64,000 nt of DNA. Origin: Streptomyces sp. NBC_01717. GTDB lineage: Bacteria > Actinomycetota > Actinomycetes > Streptomycetales > Streptomycetaceae. The notes beneath the pieces are model-generated. The model had not been told where the DNA came from. It did no database searches and saw nothing but the letters and a program-made list of their open reading frames with translations. Where the stretch lies: NCBI RefSeq assembly GCF_036248255.1, contig NZ_CP109178.1:6722001-6786000 (forward strand), written 5' to 3'. Positions within the stretch are counted from its first letter, which is position 1, and each line of letters starts with the position of its first letter. The position numbers were made by a program, and so were the translations under genes. Shown here one piece after another: positions 1 to 7,443 of the stretch.

Positions 1-491
1 CCGCGGACAGTGTCGACGCGGTCGAGCCCGGTGCGATGTCGCCCAAGGACATTGCCGCCAGGGCGCTTTCGGACACCGACCCGGCCCTGCTCGACCAACT
101 GCTCGCACTGCCGCAGGCGCATCTGATCGTGGACGGCTACAACGTCACCAAGACCGGCTATCCGCAACTGCCGCTGGAGAAGCAGCGACTGCGGCTGCTG
201 GGCGGTCTCGCGGTGCTCGCGGCGCAGTCCGGCGCCGAGATGACCTGCGTCTTCGACGGGGCCGAACTGGCCGCTCCGGTCCTGCTCGCACCGCCGCGCG
301 GGGTGCGGGTGCTCTTCAGCAAGCCAGGTGTCACCGCCGACGAGCTCATCCGTCAACTGGCCCGCGCCGAACCGCCGGGCAGGCCCGTCGTCGTGGTCTC
401 CACCGACCGCGAGGTGGCGGACGGCGTCGCGAAGGCGGGGGCCAGGCCCGTTGCGTCCGTCTTGCTCCTGAAGCGACTTTCGCGTGTTTAG
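1..491 (+). CDS. NYN-domain protein (YacP-like PIN nuclease fold), C-terminal part
   Basis: The frame is open from the left edge (first full codon at base 3), so the gene is cut at its 5' end. The visible 163 codons hold a NYN domain, a PIN-like fold found in putative RNA nucleases. The metal-binding acidic residues expected of the fold are visible in IVDGYN, VFDGAE, TADELI and STDRE, which favours an active nuclease, though neither substrate nor reaction can be read from sequence. Streptomyces relatives are larger proteins with a long N-terminal region that I cannot see here. It ends with a TAG about 140 bp before the riboswitch of the next gene, so it is probably a separate transcription unit. 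The family call is fairly sure; the cellular role is unknown. Confidence 0.82.
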   Translation, partial: ADSVDAVEPGAMSPKDIAARALSDTDPALLDQLLALPQAHLIVDGYNVTKTGYPQLPLEKQRLRLLGGLAVLAAQSGAEMTCVFDGAELAAPVLLAPPRGVRVLFSKPGVTADELIRQLARAEPPGRPVVVVSTDREVADGVAKAGARPVASVLLLKRLSRV

Positions 492-631
492 TGCTAGTTG
501 TGGTGACTTGCCGGAATTTACAGAACGGTCCGTCAAGCTGCGGCTACACGCGGTGTGATGTGAGTAAAGAAGTGACCGTTGGGGCGAGATTTTGCTTGTG
601 AGGATTTGAACTGATCACAAGATGGTCACTA

Positions 632-756
632 AGGTCGGGCCTCGAACCTTCGCACGGTTGATCACCCATCCGGGGTGACAGCGAAGGAACCGCCGAGTCC
701 GTGACGTGCACGGAGCCGGGGATCCGATCCCCCACAACCCGGTAGGCGGCTCGAGG
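632..756 (+). promoter_or_regulatory. c-di-AMP riboswitch (ydaO/yuaA type) of the first NlpC/P60 gene
   Basis: The leader carries blocks I recognise from the ydaO class: GGTTGATCACCC, GGGTGACAGCG, GGAACCGCCGAGTCCGTG, GGAGCCGGGG and CGGTAGGCGGC. The ends pair as a closing P1 helix, CCTCGA at 640-645 with TCGAGG at 751-756. The downstream P1 strand ends just before the ribosome binding site GAAGGAG (759-765), so ligand binding could affect translation or transcript elongation. This class binds c-di-AMP and commonly precedes wall-hydrolase genes in actinobacteria. A covariance-model search was not possible here. Confidence 0.85.
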
Positions 757-774
757 AAGAAGGAGCTCGCCTTC

Positions 775-1800
775 GTGGCGTCCCACCGTCGTCCCAAGCA
801 GCCGAGCCGCACCCGCGTGACCGTGCTCACCGCGACCGCCGCCGCGGCCGTTGCCCTGACCTCCCAGGCCGCCCACGCCGACCCCAAGCCGACCAAGAGT
901 GAGGTCAAGGCGAAGGTCGACAAGCTCTACCACGAGGCGGAGACGGCCACCGAGAAGTACAGCGGGGCCAAGGAGCAGCAGCAGAAGCTCGAGAAGCAGG
1001 TCGGTGCGCTGCAGGACAAGGTGGCCCGCGGCCAGGAGGAGCTCAACACGCTCCGCAGCGGCCTCGGTTCGCTCGCCGCCGCGCAGTACCGCTCCGGTGG
1101 TATCGACCCGTCCGTGCAGCTCTTCCTCGCCTCCGACCCGGACAGCTTCCTCGACGAGGCCTCGGCCCTCGACCAGTTGACGGCGAAGCAGACCGAGTCC
1201 CTGGAGAAGATCCAGGAGAAGCAGCGGGCCCTCGCGCAGCAGCGCAAGGAGGCCCAGGACAAGCTGGCCGACCTCGCGGACGTCCGCAAGACGCTGGGTG
1301 AGAACAAGAAGAAGTTCCAGGGCAAGCTCGCCGAGGCGCGGAGCCTGCTCAACACCCTGACCGCCGCCGAGCGCGAGAAGATGCGCCAGGACGACCTGCG
1401 CGCGAGCCGCGCCGCGGGCAGCCGGGTCGACCTGGGCAACGAGGTCCCCGCCTCCGCCCTCGGCGCCGCCGCTCTCCGGGCCGCCGCCACCCAGCTCAAC
1501 AAGCCGTACGTCTCCGGCGGCACCGGCCCCAGCTCCTACGACTGCTCGGGCCTCACCCAGTGGGCCTATGCCCAGGCCGGCGCCGCTATCACCCGCACCA
1601 CGTACACCCAGATCAACCAGGGCACCCAGATAGGCCGCAGCGCCCTCAAGCCGGGCGACCTGGTCTTCTTCAACAACACGGCGCACGTGGGCCTGTACGC
1701 GGGCAACAACACCGTCCTGCACGCCCCGAAGCCGGGCGCGGTGGTCCGCTACGAGTCGATGAACACCATCGGCAGCTTCCAGGTCGGCGTGCGCATCTGA
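775..1800 (+). CDS. Secreted NlpC/P60 peptidoglycan endopeptidase with coiled-coil domain (riboswitch-controlled)
   Basis: A predicted secreted cysteine endopeptidase that cuts peptide stems of peptidoglycan (DL-endopeptidase family, RipA/RipC-like). The 341-residue protein has an N-terminal signal peptide (basic start, hydrophobic stretch, AHA-type cleavage near residue 38), a long Glu/Gln/Lys-rich coiled coil and a C-terminal NlpC/P60 domain. The catalytic set is C257 (in YDCSGL), H304 (AHVGLY) and H316 (LHAPKPG). The GTG start at 775 was chosen because GAAGGAG lies 9 nt upstream and because it gives the same length and active-site numbering as the paralog that follows. A c-di-AMP riboswitch occupies its leader, linking hydrolase synthesis to c-di-AMP, an osmotic and potassium signal. 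It sits directly upstream of its paralog but is separated from it by a hairpin terminator. Confidence 0.93.
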   Translation: MASHRRPKQPSRTRVTVLTATAAAAVALTSQAAHADPKPTKSEVKAKVDKLYHEAETATEKYSGAKEQQQKLEKQVGALQDKVARGQEELNTLRSGLGSLAAAQYRSGGIDPSVQLFLASDPDSFLDEASALDQLTAKQTESLEKIQEKQRALAQQRKEAQDKLADLADVRKTLGENKKKFQGKLAEARSLLNTLTAAEREKMRQDDLRASRAAGSRVDLGNEVPASALGAAALRAAATQLNKPYVSGGTGPSSYDCSGLTQWAYAQAGAAITRTTYTQINQGTQIGRSALKPGDLVFFNNTAHVGLYAGNNTVLHAPKPGAVVRYESMNTIGSFQVGVRI

Positions 1801-1841
1801 CGACGCCCGAACGGGCGAATTCCGACGCCCTGACCAACTAC

Positions 1842-1878
1842 CCGCCCCGCCGGAGACCACAGGTCACCGGCGGGGCGG
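1842..1878 (+). terminator. Hairpin terminator after the first NlpC/P60 gene
   Basis: A perfect 12-bp G/C stem, 1842-1853 pairing with 1867-1878, with a 13-nt loop. It lies 41 bp after the stop codon and has no clear T run, as is usual for Streptomyces terminators. It should uncouple the two NlpC/P60 paralogs. Confidence 0.7.
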
Positions 1879-2038
1879 CGGCTTTCGCACCCGTCACCCG
1901 ACCGCCACGGCCGTTGGGCGCTCCGTAGTCGCGCGGCTACTGTCTGCCTGCTGTGCAGCTCCCGTCCGTCGGTCCGCCCGCCCCGGGCGGCAGGGGGCTG
2001 CGCACCTCTGCGTACAGCGGAAGGGAGTGCGGCGTCCT

Positions 2039-3064
2039 GTGGTGTCCCATCGCCGTTCCACACAGCCCGGCGCCAACCGGAGCGTCCGGATCACAGTCCT
2101 GTCGGCGGCGACCGCTGCCGCCGCACTCGGGGCGGCCACCGCGAACGCCGAACCGCAGGACACGCCCCGGACCGCCAAGGCCGAGGTCGACCGGTTGTAC
2201 GGCGAGGCCGAGCGCGCCACCGAGCAGTTCAACAAGGCCGGGGAGGACGCCGTGCGGCTGCGCGGCGAGGTGATCCGGGCCCAGGAACGGGCGGCCCGCG
2301 ACCAGGAACAGATCAACCGGCTCCGCACCGCGGTCGGTTCGGCCGCCGCCGCGCAGTACCGCGCAGGCTCCATCGATCCCTCGCTCGCCCTGCTGCTCTC
2401 TTCGGACCCGGACAGCTACCTCGACCGGGCGGCCACGCTCGACCGGCTGAACGTCCGTCGGGCGAGCACTCTGCAGAAGCTCCAGCGCGCCCGGCGCGGG
2501 CTCGCACAGGCCCGGGCGGAGGCCGCCCGCTCGCTGGCCGGTCTGGAGCGCAACCGGGCCGCCGCCGTCCGCCACAAACGGACCGTCGAGCAGAAACTCG
2601 AGCGGGCCAGGCAGCTGCTGAGCTCGCTGCCGGGCGCGGACCGGGCGGCCTTCGGCCGGGCCTCGCGCACCGGCCGCGACGACGTCTTCCCGGGCATGAT
2701 CGATCTGCCGCCGGGTTCGTCCCGGGCGGCGGCCGCCGTGATGGCGGCCCGGCACGCCGTCGGACGCCCGTACATCTGGGGTGCCAACGGGCCTGCGGGG
2801 TTCGACTGCTCCGGGCTGATGCAGTGGGCGTACGCCCAGGCCGGTGTCAGCCTGCCGCGCACCTCCCAGGCCCAGCGGTACGCCGGACGCATGGTGCCGC
2901 TCTCCATGGCCCGCCCGGGCGACCTGGTCGCGTACCGGGCGGACGCCAGTCACATCGGGATGTACGTCGGCAACGGCCAGGTGATCCACGCCCCGTACCC
3001 GGGCGCCCCGGTCCGCTACGACCCGGTCGGCATGATGCCCGTCTCGTCGGTCACCCGTATCTGA
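2039..3064 (+). CDS. Secreted NlpC/P60 peptidoglycan endopeptidase, tandem paralog
   Basis: Second secreted NlpC/P60 endopeptidase, a clear paralog of the preceding gene: same 341-residue length, same VxSHRR start, coiled-coil middle, and catalytic C257 in FDCSGL with histidines in SHIGMY and IHAPYPG. The coiled coil is richer in Arg and Ala than the Lys/Glu-rich first copy. GTG at 2039 was chosen over the in-frame GTG at 2027 because AAGGGAG (2021-2027) would overlap 2027 but sits 11 nt before 2039, and because it matches the paralog. I see no riboswitch blocks in its 160-bp leader, so the duplicated pair seems to have diverged in control. A lipoprotein gene follows within 20 bp. Confidence 0.92.
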   Translation: MVSHRRSTQPGANRSVRITVLSAATAAAALGAATANAEPQDTPRTAKAEVDRLYGEAERATEQFNKAGEDAVRLRGEVIRAQERAARDQEQINRLRTAVGSAAAAQYRAGSIDPSLALLLSSDPDSYLDRAATLDRLNVRRASTLQKLQRARRGLAQARAEAARSLAGLERNRAAAVRHKRTVEQKLERARQLLSSLPGADRAAFGRASRTGRDDVFPGMIDLPPGSSRAAAAVMAARHAVGRPYIWGANGPAGFDCSGLMQWAYAQAGVSLPRTSQAQRYAGRMVPLSMARPGDLVAYRADASHIGMYVGNGQVIHAPYPGAPVRYDPVGMMPVSSVTRI

Positions 3065-3081
3065 CCCGTACCCTCGACCGG

Positions 3082-4335
3082 GTGGCTGATCAGGGACGTA
3101 CGGCAGGCCGGGGACGTGACGGACGGTGGTGCGCGGCGGGCGCGGCACTCGCCGCTCTGCTGCTCGCATCCGCCTGCACGGCCCCCGCCGCCACCTCCCC
3201 CGACACCACGGCCCGCGACGTCCGCGCCACCCTGGACCGCCGAGCCGCCGCCGTCCTGGACCACGACCCGGACGCCTATGCGGCCACGGTCGCCCCCGGA
3301 GCCACCGGGCTGCGGACGGCCCAGCGCCGTGAACTGGCCAACCTGGCCGACGTGCCGCTGAGCTCGTGGACGTACGAAGTGACCGACGTGCACGAACACG
3401 GCGCCGCCAGGGCCACCGCCGACGTCGAACTGCGGTACCGGATCGCGGGCTACGACAGTGCCCCGGTCACCACCGACCGGGTCCTCGACCTGGAGCGGCA
3501 CGGGGCGGACGGCCGCTGGTACATCGCCGCCGACCGGGCCGGGAAGGACGGCGGCCGGCAGCTCTGGCAGCAGGGCGACGTGCGGGTCGTACGCGGCACG
3601 CACAGCCTCGTCCTCGGCGTCGGCCGCACGCAGGAGGAGTTGCGCCGGATCGCGGACACCGAGGACCGCGCGGTGCCCGCCGTCTCCGCCGCCTGGCCGG
3701 AGCGCTGGGCCGCCCGCGTGGTGGTGGTCGTGCCGAAGACGGTCGACGACATGGCCGGGCTGCTCGGGGCACCGGTGGCGAACTACCGGGGCATCGCGGC
3801 CGTCACCACCGGGGAGACCGGCGGACCGGGCCGGACGCCCGCGGACCGGGTGATCGTCAATCCGCAGGCATACGCGATGCTCGGCACGTTCGGACAGCGG
3901 GTCGTGCTCACCCACGAGACCGCCCATGTCGCCACCCGCGCCCGTACCTCCGCCGCCACCCCGACCTGGCTCTCCGAGGGCTTCGCCGACTGGGCGGCCT
4001 ACCGCGCCGAGGACCGGACCCCCGCACAGGCCGCGCCGGAACTGGCGGAAGCCGTCCGGAGCGGCGAGCTGCCCGTCGCACTCCCCACGGACGAGGACTT
4101 CCGCTTCGGTGGCGACTCCGGGCGCCTCGCGAGGGCGTACGAGGGCGGCTGGCTGGCCTGCGCGCTGATTGCCGACCACTGGGGCGAGAAGAAGCTGTTC
4201 GCCCTCTACCGGGCCGTCGGGGGGCACTCAGGGCGGGACGGAGCGGTGGAGCAGGCCCTGCACGAGGTGCTCGGCACGACCGAGCAGGACTTCACGGCGC
4301 GCTGGCGGGAGTATCTGCGGTCCCGTCTCGGCTGA
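3082..4335 (+). CDS. Putative lipoprotein zinc metallopeptidase (HExxH...E)
   Basis: A 417-residue protein with a basic N-terminus, a hydrophobic stretch and a lipobox ending at Cys32 (LASAC), so probably a membrane-anchored lipoprotein outside the cell. Residues 278-282 read HETAH, an HExxH zinc site, and E299 in WLSEGFADW is the third ligand expected of gluzincins, 16 residues later. The first half (SNTF2-like, with DARDVRATLDRRAAAV-type helix) looks like a separate ligand-binding module. Substrate unknown. The GTG at 3082 has no ribosome binding site but follows TACCCT (3069-3074) by exactly 7 nt, so the mRNA is probably leaderless. Its last 44 bases overlap the 3' end of the opposite-strand GT87 gene. 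Confidence 0.8.
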   Translation: MADQGRTAGRGRDGRWCAAGAALAALLLASACTAPAATSPDTTARDVRATLDRRAAAVLDHDPDAYAATVAPGATGLRTAQRRELANLADVPLSSWTYEVTDVHEHGAARATADVELRYRIAGYDSAPVTTDRVLDLERHGADGRWYIAADRAGKDGGRQLWQQGDVRVVRGTHSLVLGVGRTQEELRRIADTEDRAVPAVSAAWPERWAARVVVVVPKTVDDMAGLLGAPVANYRGIAAVTTGETGGPGRTPADRVIVNPQAYAMLGTFGQRVVLTHETAHVATRARTSAATPTWLSEGFADWAAYRAEDRTPAQAAPELAEAVRSGELPVALPTDEDFRFGGDSGRLARAYEGGWLACALIADHWGEKKLFALYRAVGGHSGRDGAVEQALHEVLGTTEQDFTARWREYLRSRLG

Positions 4336-5590
4336 CGTCCCCGGCCGGTGCGGACCCGCGGTAGGGGACCGGCCGGACCGGCACCGGCTGCTCCGGCCTC
4401 CCCGGCTCGGTCACCGTCCGCCGCCACAGCCGCCTCGCCGCGACCAGGGTCGCCGCGACCAGCAGGCCATTGCGTACGAACATCAGCGTCACGCCCGTTG
4501 CGTCGCTGGTCACCACGTGGATGAATCCGAGCGGGAACTCCAGTTGCGTGACGCCCGTCGCGGCCAGTACCAGTCCGGCCGGCAATCCCATCCGGCCGGA
4601 CCGGAAGACCAGGCAGACCGCCGCAAGACCGACCAGCCACAGCATGTACTGGGGGCTGATCACCCGGCTGGTGGTCGTGAACAACAGGACCGCCGTGAAC
4701 GCCGCGTCGGCCGTGGTGCTCGCCCCGGACGTGCGGGCCCGCAGCCGCCACACCAGCAGCCAGCCGCAGGCGATCAGGCTCAGACCGAGCGCCAGCGTGC
4801 TCACCAGCGGTACGTGCGGACCGATGAACTCCAGCGATCCGTAGTTCAGCTCCACCCGGCCCTGCCAGCCGAACTGCCGCGCCACATGGAATACCAGCGC
4901 GCCCAGCGACTCGACCTCGGTGCCCCGGTCGCGCTGGAAGCCGAGAAAGGCCAGCGCGCCCGGCATCGCAGCCGCACACGCCACCAGCAGACCGGCCGCC
5001 GTCACCGCGGCGGCCGTCCACGAGCGGCGGGTGTGCTCCCCGCGCGCCGTGCCGACGAGCAGCAGCACCGGCCACACCTTCAGCAGCGCACCGAAGGCGG
5101 CCAGCGCCCCCAGCACCCGCGGATGCCGCGCCCCCGCCAGCAGCGCCGCCACCGCGACCGCCGTCACCATCACGTCGTAACGGGCGTACGCCGTCGTGCC
5201 GAGCAGCGGTACTCCCGCCACCCAGACCCAACCGCCCGCCGTCCGCCTGCCGGCCTGCCGGCCCGCGTACAGCAGCAGGCCCAGCACCAGCGCGTCGCAC
5301 AGGCACACGAGGACGAAGAAGGCCGAGGTGTAGTCCAGGAACGGCAGCAGGGCCGGGGAGAGGATGGCGAGCGCCGCGACGGGCGGGTACTGCCAGGTGA
5401 CGTCGGACTGCGGGTACGTACCGCTCTTCAGCACCTCGGACCAGCCGTGGTAGATCATCGAGACGTCACTCGTCACGTCCGGGCCCGGCAGCGTGATGAC
5501 CTTCAGGACACAGAGCAGCAACACGGCCCTGGTGAGGGCCCACACCGCCACGGGTGCGAGAAATCTGCCGGTGCCGCCTGCTGCCGTCAT
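4292..5590 (-). CDS. GT87-family polytopic mannosyltransferase-like protein
   Basis: A very hydrophobic protein of about 432 residues with roughly ten membrane helices and a Pro/Arg-rich tail, resembling GT87 (DUF2029) polyprenyl-phosphomannose-dependent mannosyltransferases such as mycobacterial PimE or Rv2181. The early YPPVAALAIL stretch and the charged loop after the first helix fit the family, which transfers mannose on the outer face of the membrane onto phosphoinositide glycolipids. It is divergent from pimB', supporting a shared pathway, but acceptor and linkage cannot be told. ATG at 5590 was chosen because AAGGGA (5603-5608) is 12 nt upstream, whereas the ATG at 5602 would touch it. 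The 3' end overlaps the metallopeptidase gene by 44 bp. Confidence 0.78.
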   Translation of the reverse strand: MTAAGGTGRFLAPVAVWALTRAVLLLCVLKVITLPGPDVTSDVSMIYHGWSEVLKSGTYPQSDVTWQYPPVAALAILSPALLPFLDYTSAFFVLVCLCDALVLGLLLYAGRQAGRRTAGGWVWVAGVPLLGTTAYARYDVMVTAVAVAALLAGARHPRVLGALAAFGALLKVWPVLLLVGTARGEHTRRSWTAAAVTAAGLLVACAAAMPGALAFLGFQRDRGTEVESLGALVFHVARQFGWQGRVELNYGSLEFIGPHVPLVSTLALGLSLIACGWLLVWRLRARTSGASTTADAAFTAVLLFTTTSRVISPQYMLWLVGLAAVCLVFRSGRMGLPAGLVLAATGVTQLEFPLGFIHVVTSDATGVTLMFVRNGLLVAATLVAARRLWRRTVTEPGRPEQPVPVRPVPYRGSAPAGDVSRDGTADTPASAP

Positions 5591-5690
5591 GGCCGCACTC
5601 ATTCCCTTCGCCGGTGGCTCGATGAGCCATGATGCACGGCGTCTCTGTGCGGGAGCCATCAGGCCCAGCGGTTCGGTACTGTCAGCGGCG

Positions 5691-6833
5691 ATGGACAAGA
5701 CCCTGATCGTGACCAATGACTTCCCGCCCCGACCCGGCGGTATCCAGGCATTTCTGCACAATATGGCACTGCGCCTGGACCCCGGACAAATTGTCGTCTA
5801 CGCCTCCACCTGGAAGCGGAGCCCCGAGGGTCTCGCGGCCACCGCCGCGTTCGACGCCGAGCAGCCGTTCACCGTCGTCCGCGACCGTACGACGATGCTG
5901 CTGCCGACCCCCCGGGTGACCCGGCGCGCGGTCCAATTGCTGCGCGCGCACGACTGCACATCCGTCTGGTTCGGCGCCGCCGCCCCCCTGGGGCTGATGG
6001 CACCGGCGCTGCGGAAGGCCGGCGCCCGGCGCCTGGTCGCGACCGCCCACGGGCACGAGGCGGCCTGGGCCCAACTCCCTGCGTCCCGGCAGCTGTTGCG
6101 CCGGATCGGCGAGGGCACGGACACCATCACGTACCTCGGCGAGTACACCCGCTCCCGGATCGCGGCCGCGCTCACTCCCGAGGCCGCGAGCCGTATGGTC
6201 CGACTGCCGCCCGGCGTCGACGAGAAGATCTTCCATCCGGACTCCGGCGGTGGCCGGGTCCGGGCCCGGCTCGGGCTCACGGACCGGCCCGTCGTCGTCT
6301 GCGTGTCGCGGCTGGTGCCCCGCAAGGGGCAGGACACCCTGATCCTCGCGATGCCCGCGATCCTGGCACGCGAGCCGGACGCCGTACTGCTGATCGTCGG
6401 CGGCGGACCGTACGCCAAGGAGCTGAAGAAGCTCGCCGAGGAGACGGGCGTCAGCGACTCCGTACGGTTCACCGGACCGGTGCCGTGGGAGGAGTTGCCC
6501 GCCCACTACGGCGCGGGCGACGTCTTCGCCATGCCGTGCCGCACCCGCCGCGGCGGACTCGACGTCGAGGGCCTCGGCATCGTCTACCTGGAGGCGTCCG
6601 CGACCGGACTGCCGGTGGTGGCGGGCGACTCCGGCGGCGCCCCCGACGCCGTACTGGACGGCGAGACCGGCTGGGTGGTGCGGGGCGGCTCCGTGGAGGA
6701 GTCCGCCGACCGGATCGCCACCCTGCTCGGCGACCCGGAGCTGCGGCAGCGGATGGGGGAGCGGGGCCGGGCCTGGGTCGAGGAGAAGTGGCGCTGGGAC
6801 CTGCTGGCGGAGCGGCTCAGAACACTGCTGTGA
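5691..6833 (+). CDS. pimB: GT4 mannosyltransferase PimB' (phosphatidylinositol monomannoside mannosyltransferase)
   Basis: A 380-residue GT-B fold glycosyltransferase. The N-terminal half begins with TNDFPPRPGGIQAFL and contains the HGHEAAW acceptor-side motif; the C-terminal half carries SRLVPRKGQD and the retaining-GT4 E-x7-E motif (EGLGIVYLE). In actinobacteria this family adds the second mannose to phosphatidylinositol monomannoside from GDP-mannose on the inner membrane face. The ATG at 5691 lacks a good ribosome binding site, and TACTGT (5677-5682) lies 8 nt upstream, so translation may be leaderless. It is divergent from the GT87 gene and close to the fadD-like gene, as in M. tuberculosis (pimB' next to fadD15). 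Family call strong; exact acceptor inferred from orthology. Confidence 0.88.
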   Translation: MDKTLIVTNDFPPRPGGIQAFLHNMALRLDPGQIVVYASTWKRSPEGLAATAAFDAEQPFTVVRDRTTMLLPTPRVTRRAVQLLRAHDCTSVWFGAAAPLGLMAPALRKAGARRLVATAHGHEAAWAQLPASRQLLRRIGEGTDTITYLGEYTRSRIAAALTPEAASRMVRLPPGVDEKIFHPDSGGGRVRARLGLTDRPVVVCVSRLVPRKGQDTLILAMPAILAREPDAVLLIVGGGPYAKELKKLAEETGVSDSVRFTGPVPWEELPAHYGAGDVFAMPCRTRRGGLDVEGLGIVYLEASATGLPVVAGDSGGAPDAVLDGETGWVVRGGSVEESADRIATLLGDPELRQRMGERGRAWVEEKWRWDLLAERLRTLL

Positions 6834-6841
6834 GACACAGC

Positions 6842-6870
6842 GATGCCCGGCGCGTCCTGCGCCGGGCATC
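6842..6870. terminator. Bidirectional hairpin terminator
   Basis: A perfect 12-bp stem (6842-6853 with 6859-6870) and a 5-nt loop, placed 8 bp after the pimB' stop and 9 bp before the stop of the convergent secreted-protein gene. It can serve both strands. Confidence 0.85.
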
Positions 6871-6879
6871 GCACTGTTC

Positions 6880-7347
6880 TCAGCCGCAGTTGCCCCAGCT
6901 CATGCGACCGCCGCTGGCGTTGGCCCCGGCCTGTCCGTCCGGCCCGGTGTTGATCGAGCCCCAGTACTTCACGCACTTGCCGGCGGCGCTGCCCCGGACC
7001 GGCCCGGCGTAGCTGGTGTAGTTGCCTTGGTCGACGTACGTGTTGCCGTTCTGGATGATGAGCTGGGCGGTGGTGAAGGTGGCCGTGCCCGTGTACGAGG
7101 TCTTGACCGTCACGACACAGTTCTTGCCGTTGCCGCTGCTGTACATCAGGTAGACGGTACCGGCCACCGTGCCGCTGCTGAACTTCACGGGGGACGAGGC
7201 GACGACGGAGTAGCTGTGACCGTCGGCCCCGCAGACCGCGGTCGGACTGGCCGCGGCCGCTGCCGCATCGGCCGTGGCAGGCACCGCCACGAAGGCGGAG
7301 GCTGCCACGGCCACGACCAGACCGGCCCGCTGGAAGGCAGTACGCAC
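6880..7347 (-). CDS. Small secreted protein, SapA (spore-associated protein A)-like
   Basis: A 155-residue exported protein: basic start, hydrophobic core and Ala-rich cleavage region (about ATADA, residue 28). The mature part is small, Ser/Thr/Gly-rich and has four cysteines (AVCG, KNCVV, GKCVKY, GNCG), suggesting two disulfides. Segments such as GTVYLMYSSGNGKNCVVTV and YTSYAGPV resemble, from memory, Streptomyces spore-associated protein A; no biochemical activity is known to me for that family. The GTG at 7347 is supported by AGGGAG 6 nt upstream. It stands alone, convergent with pimB', and shares its terminator. Confidence 0.7.
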   Translation of the reverse strand: MRTAFQRAGLVVAVAASAFVAVPATADAAAAAASPTAVCGADGHSYSVVASSPVKFSSGTVAGTVYLMYSSGNGKNCVVTVKTSYTGTATFTTAQLIIQNGNTYVDQGNYTSYAGPVRGSAAGKCVKYWGSINTGPDGQAGANASGGRMSWGNCG

Positions 7348-7443
7348 AGGGGTCTCCCTAGGGAAGCGGATCAGTTCGAGTGATCCCGACCCTTGCACCG
7401 CCCCCGCATGGGGGACAAGGCCAGCTTTCGGCCAACGACCCGG

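Noticed and set aside
1937..3169. A 410-codon minus-strand open frame opposite the second NlpC/P60 gene
   Set aside because: Shadow of a gene with catalytic Cys/His motifs and a matching paralog.
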